A stretch of DNA of 64,000 nucleotides from Rhodocyclaceae bacterium (GTDB taxonomy: Bacteria; Pseudomonadota; Gammaproteobacteria; Burkholderiales; Rhodocyclaceae). The DNA is taken from NCBI GenBank assembly GCA_008933825.1, contig WBUF01000004.1, forward strand, positions 1-64,000. Direction: 5' to 3'. The notes under the pieces are model-generated. The model did no database searches. It saw only the letters and a program-made list of their open reading frames with translations, and had not been told where the DNA came from. Numbering within the stretch: the first letter of the stretch is position 1; every line of letters starts with the position of its first letter. A program made the position numbers and the translations under genes. Positions 1 to 8,350 of the stretch are shown here, one piece after another.

Positions 1-356
1 CGCTGGAGGCGATCGCCTTCCAGTCGGCCGAGCTGGTCGAGGCGATGGCGGCCGATTGCGGCCGGCCGCTGGCCGAGCTGCGCGTCGACGGCGGCGCCGC
101 CGCGAACAACCTGCTCATGCAGTTCCAGGCCGACCTGCTCGGCGTGCCGGTGCTGCGGCCGCGCATCCTGGAGACCACCGCGCTGGGGGCGGCTTACCTG
201 GCCGGCCTGGCCGCCGGCGTGTGGAGGAACCGCGAGGCAATCGCGTCGCACTGGGCGCGCGAACGCAGCTTCGCGCCGAACTTGCCGCAGGCGGCAGCCG
301 CGGCGCGCATGGCGGAATGGCGCCGCGCCGTGCGCTGCGCACTGACTTTTGCATAA
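1..356 (+). CDS. glpK: Glycerol kinase, C-terminal part (cut by window edge)
   Basis: This is the last 117 residues of an FGGY-family sugar kinase, read in frame from base 3; the N-terminus lies outside the window. Glycerol kinase phosphorylates glycerol to sn-glycerol 3-phosphate in the cytoplasm. The segment matches the GlpK C-terminal lobe closely: LEAIAFQ, then [11 protein letters not shown] (nucleotide-binding region), [11 protein letters not shown], and [14 protein letters not shown]. These phrases distinguish it from xylulokinase. The gene ends in TAA inside the A-run that starts a strong terminator. The UgpQ and UgpB genes on the other strand also feed glycerol or glycerophosphodiesters into this route. 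Confidence 0.9.
   Translation, partial: LEAIAFQSAELVEAMAADCGRPLAELRVDGGAAANNLLMQFQADLLGVPVLRPRILETTALGAAYLAGLAAGVWRNREAIASHWARERSFAPNLPQAAAAARMAEWRRAVRCALTFA
341..350 (+). repeat. Dispersed nonamer ACTGACTTT (first of at least 12 copies)
   Basis: ACTGACTTT, usually with a fourth T, recurs through the window. Plus-strand copies start at 341, 3537, 7334, 8340, 35612, 56703 and 61750. Minus-strand copies (read as AAAGTCAGT) lie at 14151-14159, 19227-19235, 24219-24227, 26339-26347 and 40633-40641. One-mismatch relatives are at 38635-38643 and 44512-44520. Most copies lie inside genes, whatever their function. This copy encodes the L-T-F near the glpK C-terminus. Confidence 0.7.
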
Positions 357-384
357 AAAAACCGGCGCCGAACGCCGGTTTTTT
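356..384. terminator. Bidirectional rho-independent terminator
   Basis: An A-run, CCGGCG, a CCGAA loop, CGCCGG and a T6 run form a near-perfect hairpin with U-tracts in both directions. It ends glpK on the plus strand and the small gene arriving from the right on the minus strand. Confidence 0.92.
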
Positions 385-399
385 CCGCAGCCAGGGAGA

Positions 400-762
400 T
401 TACTTCCTGCGGGCCGGACGGTCCGTCCTGCCGTCGTGGTTGAAGTCGTGCTGGCGGTCGTGCTTCTGGCGGTAGATGCGCTTGCTCTGCACGTCCTGCG
501 CGTGCTCGATTCGCACCCTTTCCTTCGCCGTCACCTTGCCGTCGGCGGCGGCCTTGTTTTCCATGTTCTGCACGCGCTGCTGGCCCTTGTCGAGCCGTGC
601 GGCTTCCTTCTCCGTCAGGGCGCCGGACTGCACGCCCTGGTCGATGCGCTGCTGCTGGTTGTCCTGGCGCTGGTCGATGCGCGGCGCCGACGATGATTGC
701 GCCAGTGCCGGCAGGGCGAGGACGGAAATGCAGAATGCGGCGACGATATGCTTCGGATTCAT
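400..762 (-). CDS. Small secreted protein with a C-terminal EF-hand-like loop
   Basis: A 120-residue protein. Residues 1-21 form a clear signal peptide ending ALA-Q, so it should be periplasmic. The mature part is rich in Gln, Arg, Lys and Asp. It has a repeated RIDQ/QQQRIDQG pattern and a predicted helical middle (LTEKEAARLDKGQQRVQ). Near the C-terminus is DFNHDGRTD, which fits the D-x-N/D-x-D-G-x-x-D calcium loop of EF-hands. The Gln/Arg helical composition resembles small beta-proteobacterial EF-hand-type periplasmic proteins of unknown role. It ends at the shared terminator with glpK and appears monocistronic. No function is assigned. Confidence 0.75.
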   Translation of the reverse strand: MNPKHIVAAFCISVLALPALAQSSSAPRIDQRQDNQQQRIDQGVQSGALTEKEAARLDKGQQRVQNMENKAAADGKVTAKERVRIEHAQDVQSKRIYRQKHDRQHDFNHDGRTDRPARRK

Positions 763-862
763 GTTTTCTCCTTCGATGATGTACGGGACAACCCCATGCG
801 CAAAGTAGCGCAGCCTTCGTGGGGATATCGCCGCAAAGGTGTAAATCCTGTAACAAACCTTG

Positions 863-1594
863 TCAGGACGGTTCCGCCAGCAGGTCGATGCGATCGGTGA
901 ACACCGCCGCAACGCCCTGGCGCAGCAGTGTCGCAGCGTCCTCTGCGTCATTTACCGTGTAGACGAGCAGCGGCACGCCCTCCCGCCCCGCCTCCTCGAT
1001 CAGGCGCCGTCCGGCGTGGCGGCGCGCACAATGCAGCGTGGCGCAGCCGAGGCGATGCAGCAGTTTCGGCCAGTCGGGCGGCGGCTTCTCCACCAGCAGG
1101 CCGCGCGGCAGTTCGGGTGCGGTCTCCCGCGCCGCTTCCAGTGCCGCAACGGAAAAGGAGGACAGCAGCGGCGACGCGCTGCCGTTCCACAGTTCGCGCG
1201 CCCGCGCCGCCACCTTGCGCGCGGTCTCCGCATCGGCGCCGCGCGAGGGCTTGATCTCGATGTTTGCCCACAGGCCGAGCGCCAGGCACAGCCCGGCGGC
1301 AGCGCCGAAGGTCGGCACCGGCTCGCCGGCAAATTGCGCGCCGTGCCGGCTGCCGGCATCCAGCCGCGCCAGTTCGGCATCGCTCGTCTCGGCGACGCGG
1401 CCATGGCCATCGGTGGTGCGTTCGAGGGTTTCGTCGTGCATCAGCACCGGCGTGCCGTCGCCGGAGAGCATGACGTCGAACTCGACGGCGCGGTAGCCGT
1501 GCTCGGCCGCCTTGCGCAGGCCGGCAAGGGTGTTCTCCGGCGCCAGGGCGCCGCCGCAGCGGTGGGCGATGAGGCGGGGATGCGCCCAGCTCAC
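863..1594 (-). CDS. ugpQ: Glycerophosphodiester phosphodiesterase
   Basis: A 243-residue cytoplasmic enzyme of the GDPD TIM-barrel family, which hydrolyses glycerophosphodiesters to sn-glycerol 3-phosphate and an alcohol. The hallmark sequence is present: LIAHRCGGALAPENT near the start, then EFDVMLSGDGTPVLMHDETLERTTDG, and IEIKP downstream. It ends VYTVNDAEDA...GVAAVFTDRIDLL, as in UgpQ. The start is GTG at 1594, overlapping the ugpB stop as GTGA, so translation is probably coupled. The Ugp membrane and ATPase subunits are not in the window. Confidence 0.9.
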   Translation of the reverse strand: MSWAHPRLIAHRCGGALAPENTLAGLRKAAEHGYRAVEFDVMLSGDGTPVLMHDETLERTTDGHGRVAETSDAELARLDAGSRHGAQFAGEPVPTFGAAAGLCLALGLWANIEIKPSRGADAETARKVAARARELWNGSASPLLSSFSVAALEAARETAPELPRGLLVEKPPPDWPKLLHRLGCATLHCARRHAGRRLIEEAGREGVPLLVYTVNDAEDAATLLRQGVAAVFTDRIDLLAEPS

Positions 1595-2889
1595 CGCACC
1601 ACCGTGTCGTCCTTCGGCGGCGGCTGCAGCACGGCGTTGCCGCGCCGGACCGCCGTGTCGAGCGCTTCCTTGGCCGGTTTCAGGTTGGCCCACACCGCCT
1701 CGAGCTCCTCGGACAGGATGGCGCGGACGCGACCCATGCCGGTCACCGCCTTCGGCCTGGCGCCGGAGGCGAACTTGCGGTCGGAGAGCCGCTCCACCGT
1801 TTTTTGCAGGATGTCCGGCGGCAGATCGCCGCCAGCGGCCAGCGCCGCGACAGCCGCCGGTGTCATCGGCAGGAAGCCGGTGCCCTTGACCCAGGCCTTC
1901 TGCACGTCCGGCTGCAGCAGGAACAGGAAGAAGCGCACGGCAGCGGTGTATTCCTGCCGCTTGTTGTCGGCCAGGATCCACAGCAGCGGACCGTCCGGCA
2001 GCAGCCGGCCCGGCGCGGCATCGCGCACGTCGTCGTGGTGCGGCAGGGCGGCCACGCCGAAGTCGAAGGGCTTGCGCCGCTGCAGCCGCATGTAGAGCGA
2101 GGAATCGCCGGTGAGCATGCCGCATTCGCCTGACATGAATTTGTCGTCGGCTTCGCGTCCGGGCCCGAAGTAGCGGAAGTAGAAGCTCTTGTGCCAGCTG
2201 GCCAGCAGCGCCACGTGCTTGACCTGCACCAGGTTGTTCAGCGTCAGGGCCGGCATCTTGCCGCCGTGCGCCTCGCCGGCGATCGGCTCGCCGTGCTGGG
2301 TGGCGTTGTTGTCCAGATGCACCCAGGCCATGTTCGAGGAGGTGAAGGGGCAGCGGCGGTCGACATCGAAGATCTTGCCGGCGGTCTCCTGGACTTCCCA
2401 CCAGGTGCGCGGCGGCCTGGCCGGATCCAGCTTCGCTTTGCGGAACGTGTCCTTGTTGTAATACAGCACCGGCACCGATAGCGCCAGCGGCAGCGCCTGC
2501 AGGCGGCCGCGGTTGTCCTCGACGACATCGGCGACGACGGGGAACAGCGCCTTCGCATCGATCTGCTGGCGGGTGATCGAGAGCGCCTTCCACAGCGGCA
2601 GCATGCGCGGGTGGCCGTGGAAGAACTTCTGGTGCTCGTCGTCCCCCAGCAGGGCCAGGTGCGGCAGCTGGCGCGGGTCGGCCGCCATGCTCAGATGCTG
2701 CAGCACCACCCGTTCGGCCGTGCTCTGGGCATTGAAGCGGTCGACCAGTTCCACCAGCAGCGCGGCGGACTCGCCGGCGAGGTCGTGGCGCAGCACGAGT
2801 TCGACGGGCTCGGCAGGCGGCTTGGCGGCGCGGGCCCCGGTCGAGACGGCGGGAAAGAGAACGAGCAGAACAAGCAGGGAGCGCAGCAT
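1591..2889 (-). CDS. ugpB: Glycerol-3-phosphate ABC transporter substrate-binding protein
   Basis: A 432-residue periplasmic binding protein with an N-terminal signal peptide (residues 1-21, cleavage near ARA-AK). The extracellular solute-binding protein family 1 fold is indicated by VELVLRHDLAGE, FNAQS, LALSVPVLYYNKD and SSLYMRLQRR. UgpB binds sn-glycerol 3-phosphate or glycerophosphodiesters for the UgpAEC importer. Coupling to ugpQ through a GTGA overlap supports that substrate over other sugars. ugpA, ugpE and ugpC are absent here, so the transporter would have to be completed elsewhere. It diverges from the CoA-transferase gene across 66 bases. Confidence 0.82.
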   Translation of the reverse strand: MLRSLLVLLVLFPAVSTGARAAKPPAEPVELVLRHDLAGESAALLVELVDRFNAQSTAERVVLQHLSMAADPRQLPHLALLGDDEHQKFFHGHPRMLPLWKALSITRQQIDAKALFPVVADVVEDNRGRLQALPLALSVPVLYYNKDTFRKAKLDPARPPRTWWEVQETAGKIFDVDRRCPFTSSNMAWVHLDNNATQHGEPIAGEAHGGKMPALTLNNLVQVKHVALLASWHKSFYFRYFGPGREADDKFMSGECGMLTGDSSLYMRLQRRKPFDFGVAALPHHDDVRDAAPGRLLPDGPLLWILADNKRQEYTAAVRFFLFLLQPDVQKAWVKGTGFLPMTPAAVAALAAGGDLPPDILQKTVERLSDRKFASGARPKAVTGMGRVRAILSEELEAVWANLKPAKEALDTAVRRGNAVLQPPPKDDTVVR

Positions 2890-2955
2890 GCCTCATCCGG
2901 TCGGTTGTCTGGAACTCCGGTATATTACACGCCGCCCGAACACAGGACAGCCTCG

Positions 2956-4185
2956 ATGCCTGCCGCACTCTCCCACATCCGCGTGCTCGACCTCTCCCGC
3001 GTGCTGGCCGGTCCCTGGTGCACGCAAAACCTTGCCGACCTCGGCGCCGAGGTCGTCAAGGTGGAGCGCCCGGGCAGCGGCGACGACACCCGCGCCTGGG
3101 GGCCGCCCTGGCTGAAGGACGCCGCCGGCAAGGATACCGGCGAGTCGGCCTATTTCCTCTCCTGCAACCGCGGCAAGCAGTCGCTCGCGCTCGACATCGC
3201 GCATCCGGAAGGCAGCCGCATCGTGCGCGAGCTGGCGCGGCACTGCGACGTGCTGGTGGAGAATTTCAAGGTCGGCGGGCTGGCGAAATACGGGCTCGAC
3301 TGGGACAGCCTGCGCGCCATCAATCCGCGCCTGGTTTACTGCTCGATCACCGGCTTCGGCCAGAGCGGCCCCAGCGCCGGGCGGCCCGGCTACGATTTCA
3401 TCGTGCAGGGCATGGGCGGCCTGATGAGCGTGACCGGCGAGCGCGACGGCGCGCCCGGCGGCGGCCCGCAAAAGGTCGGCGTCGCAGTGGCGGATCTGTT
3501 TACCGGCATGTACGCCACGGTCGCCGTGCTGGCGGCACTGACTTTTCGCGAAAAAAGCGGCCAGGGCCAGCACATCGACCTCGCCCTGCTCGATGCGCAG
3601 GTGGCGATGCTGGCCAACCAGAACATGAACTTCCTCGTCTCCGGCCAGGCGCCTGAGCGGCTCGGCAACGCCCATCCCAACATCGTGCCTTACCAAACCT
3701 TCGCCACGGCCGACGGCCATCTCATCCTGGCCGTCGGCAACGACGCGCAGTTCCGCCGCTTCTGCGAACTGGCCGCCTGCTCCGGACTGGCCGACGACGC
3801 GCGCTTTGCCAGCAACCCTGCCCGCGTTGCGCACCGCGCGGCGCTGATTCCCCTGCTCGACCCGATCCTGCGCAGCCGCACGACGCAGGACTGGGTCGGC
3901 GCGCTGGAGACGGCCGGCGTGCCCTGCGGACCGATCAACCGCCTGAACGAGGTCTTCGAGGACCCGCAGGTGCGGCACCGCGGCCTGCGCATCGACCTGC
4001 CGCACCCAACCGCAGGCAGCGTGCCGCAGGTGGCCAGCCCGATCCGCCTGTCCGCCACGCCGGGCGAATGCGCGAGCCCGCCGCCGCTGCTCGGCCAGCA
4101 TACCCGCGAAATCCTGCGCGAATGGCTCGGCCTGCCGGACGCCGAACTGGCCCGCCTGCGCGATGACGGCGTGATCGGCCCATGA
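2956..4185 (+). CDS. Class III CoA-transferase (CaiB/BaiF family)
   Basis: A 409-residue cytoplasmic enzyme, full length for family III CoA-transferases, which move CoA between carboxylic acids. The N-terminus is diagnostic: IRVLDLSRVLAGPW...LADLGAEVVKVE. NRGKQS, YCSITGFGQSGP, GYDFIVQGMGG and VADLFTGMYA follow; the Asp in VADL occupies the position of the catalytic Asp of formyl-CoA transferase. The start at 2956 gives the standard N-terminus. Substrate cannot be told from sequence: succinyl-, formyl- or aryl-CoA are all possible. It carries a copy of the ACTGACTTTT motif at 3537. Confidence 0.88.
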   Translation: MPAALSHIRVLDLSRVLAGPWCTQNLADLGAEVVKVERPGSGDDTRAWGPPWLKDAAGKDTGESAYFLSCNRGKQSLALDIAHPEGSRIVRELARHCDVLVENFKVGGLAKYGLDWDSLRAINPRLVYCSITGFGQSGPSAGRPGYDFIVQGMGGLMSVTGERDGAPGGGPQKVGVAVADLFTGMYATVAVLAALTFREKSGQGQHIDLALLDAQVAMLANQNMNFLVSGQAPERLGNAHPNIVPYQTFATADGHLILAVGNDAQFRRFCELAACSGLADDARFASNPARVAHRAALIPLLDPILRSRTTQDWVGALETAGVPCGPINRLNEVFEDPQVRHRGLRIDLPHPTAGSVPQVASPIRLSATPGECASPPPLLGQHTREILREWLGLPDAELARLRDDGVIGP

Positions 4186-4324
4186 CCGTGAAATACTGCC
4201 TTGCCCGGTTGCGGGCGTTCCATTAACATGCCGCATGGTTTCGGCCGGCGCATGCGGCCGCTGCAAGAATAAACGACAGGCTTGCCCGACCTGCTGACGA
4301 CGGCGGCGGGAAGCACAGGAAAAA

Positions 4325-5050
4325 ATGAACAAGTACCAGAGAATCATCGTGATCGCCGCGGTCGTGAATATCGCCCTGATGTTCCTCTTCCCGCCCTTTC
4401 TCGACAATCCGATCCGCCGCGGCGTGCTGCCCAGCTTCGAAGGCTTCTATCCGATCTATTCCGCTTACGGCGTCAAGCGCATCCACAATGAACTGCTGAC
4501 GCTGCAAGTCCTCTTCGTCGTCGTCAACGCCCTGCTCGCCTGGCTGCTGCTCGACCGCCGCACGGCCAGCGGCGAGGTGCCCGAGTTCCGCTACACGCGC
4601 GCCATCGTCTTCTTCCTGGCCGGCAACCTCGCCCTGCTGCTCGCCTTTCCGCCCTTCGAATCGTATGCCTCGCTGGTGAAGTCCCAGGCGGCGACCTTCG
4701 ACGGCTACTATTTCGCCTTCGGCGACAAGCGGCAGCGCAACATCTTCGTCCCGCTGCTCTACCTGGAAATCATCCTCGTCGTCATCAACGTGCTGGCCGT
4801 CTGGCTGTCCTTCAACGCGCTGCGACGCGCCGAGTTGTTCGCCAAGGAGAAGATTCTCGAACTGGCCCAGGCCCTGCCGCCCGGCGAACTGGCCGAGGTG
4901 TCGGAAACCCTCGGCTACAGGGCGCTTCACCCCGTGGAGAGCGGTCTGGGCAGCGGACCCGACCGGCGCAGGTTCCAGGATCCGCGCTACCGCGGTCCGG
5001 AGCGCCGCCGGGGCGGCGATCGCCGCCTCAAGACCCGCAGCGCGGCCTGA
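4325..5050 (+). CDS. Membrane protein with two FPPF/GFY repeat units, basic tail
   Basis: I do not recognise the family. The 241 residues contain two copies of a unit of about 70 residues. Each unit runs: hydrophobic helix, FPPF, a short polar stretch, F-x-G-F/Y-Y, a polar stretch, then a second hydrophobic helix ending in an aliphatic/Trp run (residues about 8-75 and 92-165). That predicts four membrane segments. The tail from about 205 is strongly basic, with RYRGPERRRGGDRR. The next gene encodes a paralogue with two more units, so the pair probably arose by duplication. A weak ribosome site (AGGAAA) precedes ATG 4325. A copper, lipid or quinone role cannot be inferred. Confidence 0.75.
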   Translation: MNKYQRIIVIAAVVNIALMFLFPPFLDNPIRRGVLPSFEGFYPIYSAYGVKRIHNELLTLQVLFVVVNALLAWLLLDRRTASGEVPEFRYTRAIVFFLAGNLALLLAFPPFESYASLVKSQAATFDGYYFAFGDKRQRNIFVPLLYLEIILVVINVLAVWLSFNALRRAELFAKEKILELAQALPPGELAEVSETLGYRALHPVESGLGSGPDRRRFQDPRYRGPERRRGGDRRLKTRSAA

Positions 5051-5148
5051 GCATGGGGCTGCATTGATTTCGGGGTGAAAGTGCTCTACGCTCCCCCGAA
5101 ACGAACCGGGGAAAACGCCGCGCCCGCCAGGCGGCCGGCAAAGCCAGC

Positions 5149-5715
5149 ATGAATCGACCGCAAGCCACCGTCCTGGGTTTTGCCGCCGCCAACCTGGTGC
5201 TGATACTGGCCTTCCCCCCCTACGACTACCTCTCGCTGGCGCAAGGCTTCGTGCCGACCTTCGGCGGCTTCCATTTCGTCGGCGCCCCGCCCCCCAACAG
5301 CGTCCTCAACCACAACTTCCTCGCCCTCGAAGAACTGGTCGTGCTGGTCAACACCGGCATCGCCTGGCTGCTGCTGCGCGACGGCAGGACGGCGGAAGGG
5401 ACGGGCATCAGCCGCGGCCAGCGGGTGGTCCTGTGGCTGGTCGCCATCAACCTGGTGCTGATCCTGCTCTTTCCGCCCTTCGAGTATTACTACGCCATCA
5501 GCAAGGCCGCGCTGCCTTCCTTCGACGGCTTCTATTTCGTCTTCGACGACAACCGCCAGCGGCAGATCGTCGCCACGCTGCTCTACATCGAAGTCGCCCT
5601 CGTCCTCGTCAACGGCGGCCTGCTCTGGCTGCTGCTGGCCCCCAAGCCGAAGGACGATCTCGGCGAAGAGGAAATGCGGGCGCTGGCCGAGGCGCTGCGC
5701 AGGCAGCAGCGGTAG
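5149..5715 (+). CDS. Membrane protein, paralogue of the upstream repeat protein
   Basis: A 188-residue protein of unrecognised family with two further copies of the same unit (about residues 8-80 and 90-165). They share NLVLILAFPPYDY / NLVLILLFPPFEY, then PTFGGFHF / PSFDGFYFVF, then LEELVVLVN / YIEVALVLVN and a final WLLL. It lacks the basic tail of its neighbour and ends in an acidic helix. It starts 98 bases after the upstream stop on the same strand, so co-transcription is likely. Alignment of the four units by eye is convincing, including the spacing between FPP and GF(Y/H). Confidence 0.78.
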   Translation: MNRPQATVLGFAAANLVLILAFPPYDYLSLAQGFVPTFGGFHFVGAPPPNSVLNHNFLALEELVVLVNTGIAWLLLRDGRTAEGTGISRGQRVVLWLVAINLVLILLFPPFEYYYAISKAALPSFDGFYFVFDDNRQRQIVATLLYIEVALVLVNGGLLWLLLAPKPKDDLGEEEMRALAEALRRQQR

Positions 5716-5736
5716 GGCTGGCCCCGCCCGGCCCGC

Positions 5737-6264
5737 TCAGTGCTCGAGCGGCCGCCAGCCCGGATGGTCGAAGTGGCTGGCGTATTTTTCCAGCGCGCCG
5801 CCCACCTTCAAGGCGCCGGCCTGGCGCTTGACCTTCTTCGCCTTGCCTTCCATCGCCTCCACGCCATCCAGGATCTCGGCGATGACCAGGTGCAGCTGCG
5901 CATCGGCCATCGGCTCCAGCTTGCAGTTGGCGACGATGCCGTCGACCTCGCCGCTCACTTTCCTCGCCAGCGCGGCGTAGCGGGCGGCGGACAGCTTGTT
6001 CCCGTGAATCTCATGGTGCACGGCGTCGATGCTGTTGCGGACATTTTCCATGCCGCGGCGCAGCGGCGCGTCGGTCTCCCACTTCTTGCCATTGTTCAGT
6101 TCCAGCTTGGCCGGTGCCGCGCCATGGTCGTGCCTGTGGCTGTCCGCGGCGAAACTCCCGCCCGCGGCCAGACCCAGCGCCAGCCCGGCGGCGACCACCA
6201 GTTTCCAAATTCCCTTCGTTGCGTTCAGGCTGCCTCCCGATATGCGAATTGCCCGAATTGGCAA
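5737..6264 (-). CDS. Secreted helical protein, possibly DnrO-like
   Basis: Up to 175 residues with a signal peptide (WKLVVAAGLALGLAAGGSFA), then HRHDHG, LELNNGKKWETDAPLRRGM and a helical C-terminal domain. The ELNNGKKWxTDxPLRxGM phrase recalls periplasmic proteins called DnrO near denitrification regulators; I am not certain of that link. The start is unclear: TTG 6264 gives a long positive n-region, while a CTG at 6228, four bases after GGGAGG, would give a cleaner signal peptide. A CTTAA-N6-CTTAA box lies just upstream, so it is probably controlled by the response regulator encoded at 7640-8305. Confidence 0.6.
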   Translation of the reverse strand: MPIRAIRISGGSLNATKGIWKLVVAAGLALGLAAGGSFAADSHRHDHGAAPAKLELNNGKKWETDAPLRRGMENVRNSIDAVHHEIHGNKLSAARYAALARKVSGEVDGIVANCKLEPMADAQLHLVIAEILDGVEAMEGKAKKVKRQAGALKVGGALEKYASHFDHPGWRPLEH

Positions 6265-6266
6265 TT
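6247..6266. promoter_or_regulatory. Perfect 7-bp inverted repeat
   Basis: AATTGCC, six bases, GGCAATT. It covers the TTG start candidate of the secreted-protein gene and lies 19 bases beyond the CTTAA repeat pair. It could be an operator or 5'-leader hairpin. It has no T-run and is not a terminator. Confidence 0.4.
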
Positions 6267-6284
6267 GCAGTATCTTCGATGCAC

Positions 6285-6300
6285 CTTAAAGCAGTCTTAA
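6285..6300. promoter_or_regulatory. CTTAA-N6-CTTAA box (QseB/PmrA type)
   Basis: CTTAA at 6285-6289 and 6296-6300 are exactly 11 bases apart, the arrangement bound by PmrA/QseB-type response regulators. It overlaps the sensor-kinase stop and precedes the secreted-protein gene. An identical arrangement stands in front of the heme protein operon at 9882-9897. Confidence 0.6.
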
Positions 6301-7643
6301 CGCGGATCGGCGGGAAAGCTCACCTCGACCCGCAGGCCGCGGCCATCGGGTCCTGCCCCGAGGGACACGCCCGCCCGGTGCAGTTCGGCGATGCGGCTGA
6401 CGATGGACAGCCCCAGCCCGCTGCCCTCCTCGCCCGAGCCGAGTACGCGGTGGAAGCGATCGAACACGCGCCCGCGCTCCGCTTCGGGGATGCCCGGGCC
6501 GGTGTCAGCGACGGCGAGCGACACGCCGGCGCCGTCGTGCCGCAGCGCCACCTCGACCTGGCCGCCCGCCGGCGTGTAGCGCACGGCATTGTCGAGCAGG
6601 TTGCGCAGCAGCACCGCAAGCAGCACGGCATCGCCCGCCACCGGCGACGCCCCGGGCGGCTCATCAGCAGCCAGGCCGACCTCGACACCCTTGGCGGCGG
6701 CCGCCGGCACGATCTCGGCGACGCCCTGCTGCGCCAGCACCAGCAGGTCGACCGTCTGCCCGGGCGGCAGCGCCGTCTGCGGATCGAGGCGCGCCAGCAC
6801 CAGCAGCTGCTCGACCAGGCGCGCGGCGCGGTCGGCGCCGCTGACGACATTGGCCAGCGCGCGGCCGCGCGCCGCATCGTCCGTCGCGCCGAGCGCCACC
6901 TGCGCCTGCGTCTTCACGGCGGCGAGCGGCGTGCGCAGCTCGTGGGCGGCATCGGCGGTGAAGCGCCGTTCCTGCTCCAGCGAGCTGCGCAGGCGGTCGA
7001 ACAGCGCATTGAGCGCGGCGATCAGCGGGGAGATCTCGCGCGGCACATTCCCCTCGTCGAGGTGGGCGAGATTGTCCGGCGCGCGCCGCGCCACCTCGCG
7101 CGCGACGCCCGCCAGCGGCGCCAGGCCCGCCCCGACGGCCAGCCAGATCAGCAGCGCCAGCGCCGGCAGGGCGAAGTAGAGCGGATGCAGGAGGTGGCTG
7201 GCGACGCTTTCCGCCAGTTCCTCGCGCAGCTCGTAGCGCTCGCCGACCTGCACCACGTAATGCCGGCTCTCGTCCCAGCGGCTGAAGATGCGCCAGCGCT
7301 TGCCGCCGATCCTGGCATCGCCGTATCCCTCGGACTGACTTTGCAGCCGCGTCTCGGGTGCGCTGGACGAGCGCAGCAGCAGCCTGCCTTTTTTGTCCCA
7401 GACCTGGAAGGCGATCTTGCGCTCGTGCTTGTACTGGCGCGGCAGCGTCGTCTCGTGCTCGTCATCGAGTTCGTGCTCGAGCTGTGCGGCAATCAGGCCG
7501 GCCGACTGGGCGAGGTGGGCGTCGAGCATCTCGCCGATCTCCTTGCGCGCGTCGAAAAAGGTGAACAGCGCCGTCGCCAGCCAGGCGGCCAGCACGGTGC
7601 CGGAGAGCAGGAACAGCAGGCGGCGGCGCAGCGAGGGCTTCAA
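6297..7643 (-). CDS. Two-component sensor histidine kinase, QseC-like
   Basis: A 448-residue inner-membrane kinase. It has an N-terminal membrane helix (about 9-28), a periplasmic sensor of about 130 residues, a second helix (LYFALPALALLIWLAVGAGL) and a HAMP-like linker. The phospho-acceptor is in AAHELRTPLAAVK (His about 234). The ATPase domain has the N box NLLDNAVRY, G1 DTGPGIP and G2 GSGLGLSI. The start is TTG 7643, overlapping the response regulator stop as TTGA, so the two are coupled. An ACTGACTTT copy lies within it at 7334. The signal is unknown; genetic linkage suggests redox or heme-protein status. Confidence 0.87.
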   Translation of the reverse strand: MKPSLRRRLLFLLSGTVLAAWLATALFTFFDARKEIGEMLDAHLAQSAGLIAAQLEHELDDEHETTLPRQYKHERKIAFQVWDKKGRLLLRSSSAPETRLQSQSEGYGDARIGGKRWRIFSRWDESRHYVVQVGERYELREELAESVASHLLHPLYFALPALALLIWLAVGAGLAPLAGVAREVARRAPDNLAHLDEGNVPREISPLIAALNALFDRLRSSLEQERRFTADAAHELRTPLAAVKTQAQVALGATDDAARGRALANVVSGADRAARLVEQLLVLARLDPQTALPPGQTVDLLVLAQQGVAEIVPAAAAKGVEVGLAADEPPGASPVAGDAVLLAVLLRNLLDNAVRYTPAGGQVEVALRHDGAGVSLAVADTGPGIPEAERGRVFDRFHRVLGSGEEGSGLGLSIVSRIAELHRAGVSLGAGPDGRGLRVEVSFPADPR

Positions 7644-8305
7644 GCGGTTTCCTTCGGGATCATGTAGCCGACGCCGCGCACGGTGCGGATCAGGTCGGAA
7701 GAGAGCTTGCGGCGCAGGTGGTGGACGAAGACCTCGACGGCGTTGCTCTCGATCTCCTCGCCCCAGCCGTAGAGCTTCTCCTCGATCTGCGCCTTCGACA
7801 GCAGGCGCCCGGCGTTGAGCAGCAGGGCGTGCAGCACGGCGAACTCGCGCGCCGACAACTCCACCGGCCTTCCTTCCCAGCTGACGCTGCGCGCCGCCGG
7901 ATCGAGGCGCAGGGCGCCGTGTGCGAGCAGCGGCTCGGCCAGGCTGCGCCCGCGGCGGATCAGCGCGCGCAGCCGCGCCTGCAGCTCGCCCAGGTCGAAG
8001 GGCTTGACCAGGTAGTCGTCGGCGCCGGCGTCCAGCCCGGCGATGCGCTCGGGCACCGTGTCGCGCGCCGTCAGGATCAGCACCGGCGCCGCGTTGCGGG
8101 CGGCGCGCGCCCGCGCCAGCACCTCCATGCCGCTCAGGCGCGGCAGGCCGAGGTCGAGCACCACGGCATCGTAGGCTTCGCTCGCCAGCGCCAGTTCCGC
8201 CGCGCGGCCGTCCTGCGCCCAGTCGACGGCGAAGCCGGCCTGCTGCAGGCCGGCGCGGATGCCGTCGCCGAGCAGCCGGTCGTCTTCGACGAGGAGGATT
8301 CTCAT
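7640..8305 (-). CDS. OmpR-family response regulator, QseB-like
   Basis: A 221-residue regulator. The receiver domain has EDD at 7-9, phospho-acceptor Asp51 in VVLDLGLP, a Thr in LILTARD and Lys in VKPFDLGEL. The C-terminal winged helix has ELSAREFAVLHALL and RTVRGVGYM, as in OmpR/QseB/PmrA proteins. A GAGGA ribosome site precedes ATG 8305. It lies between the cytochrome genes and its kinase on one strand. The two CTTAA-N6-CTTAA boxes at 6285 and 9882 are its probable targets, which would make the operon autoregulated. Confidence 0.9.
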   Translation of the reverse strand: MRILLVEDDRLLGDGIRAGLQQAGFAVDWAQDGRAAELALASEAYDAVVLDLGLPRLSGMEVLARARAARNAAPVLILTARDTVPERIAGLDAGADDYLVKPFDLGELQARLRALIRRGRSLAEPLLAHGALRLDPAARSVSWEGRPVELSAREFAVLHALLLNAGRLLSKAQIEEKLYGWGEEIESNAVEVFVHHLRRKLSSDLIRTVRGVGYMIPKETA

Positions 8306-8339
8306 GCGCCGATCTTAAACGAAGCGCCGTCCTGCGGAG

Positions 8340-8350
8340 ACTGACTTTTT
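8340..8350 (+). repeat. ACTGACTTTTT copy at an intergenic site
   Basis: One of the two clearly intergenic copies of the dispersed motif. It abuts the stop codon of the cytochrome b561 gene. Confidence 0.65.

Noticed and set aside
863..2968. A 701-codon open frame on the minus strand through ugpB
   Set aside because: Only its last third (ugpQ) is real. The front part is a GC-rich shadow of ugpB, with low-complexity Arg/Ala/Gly translation and no domain.
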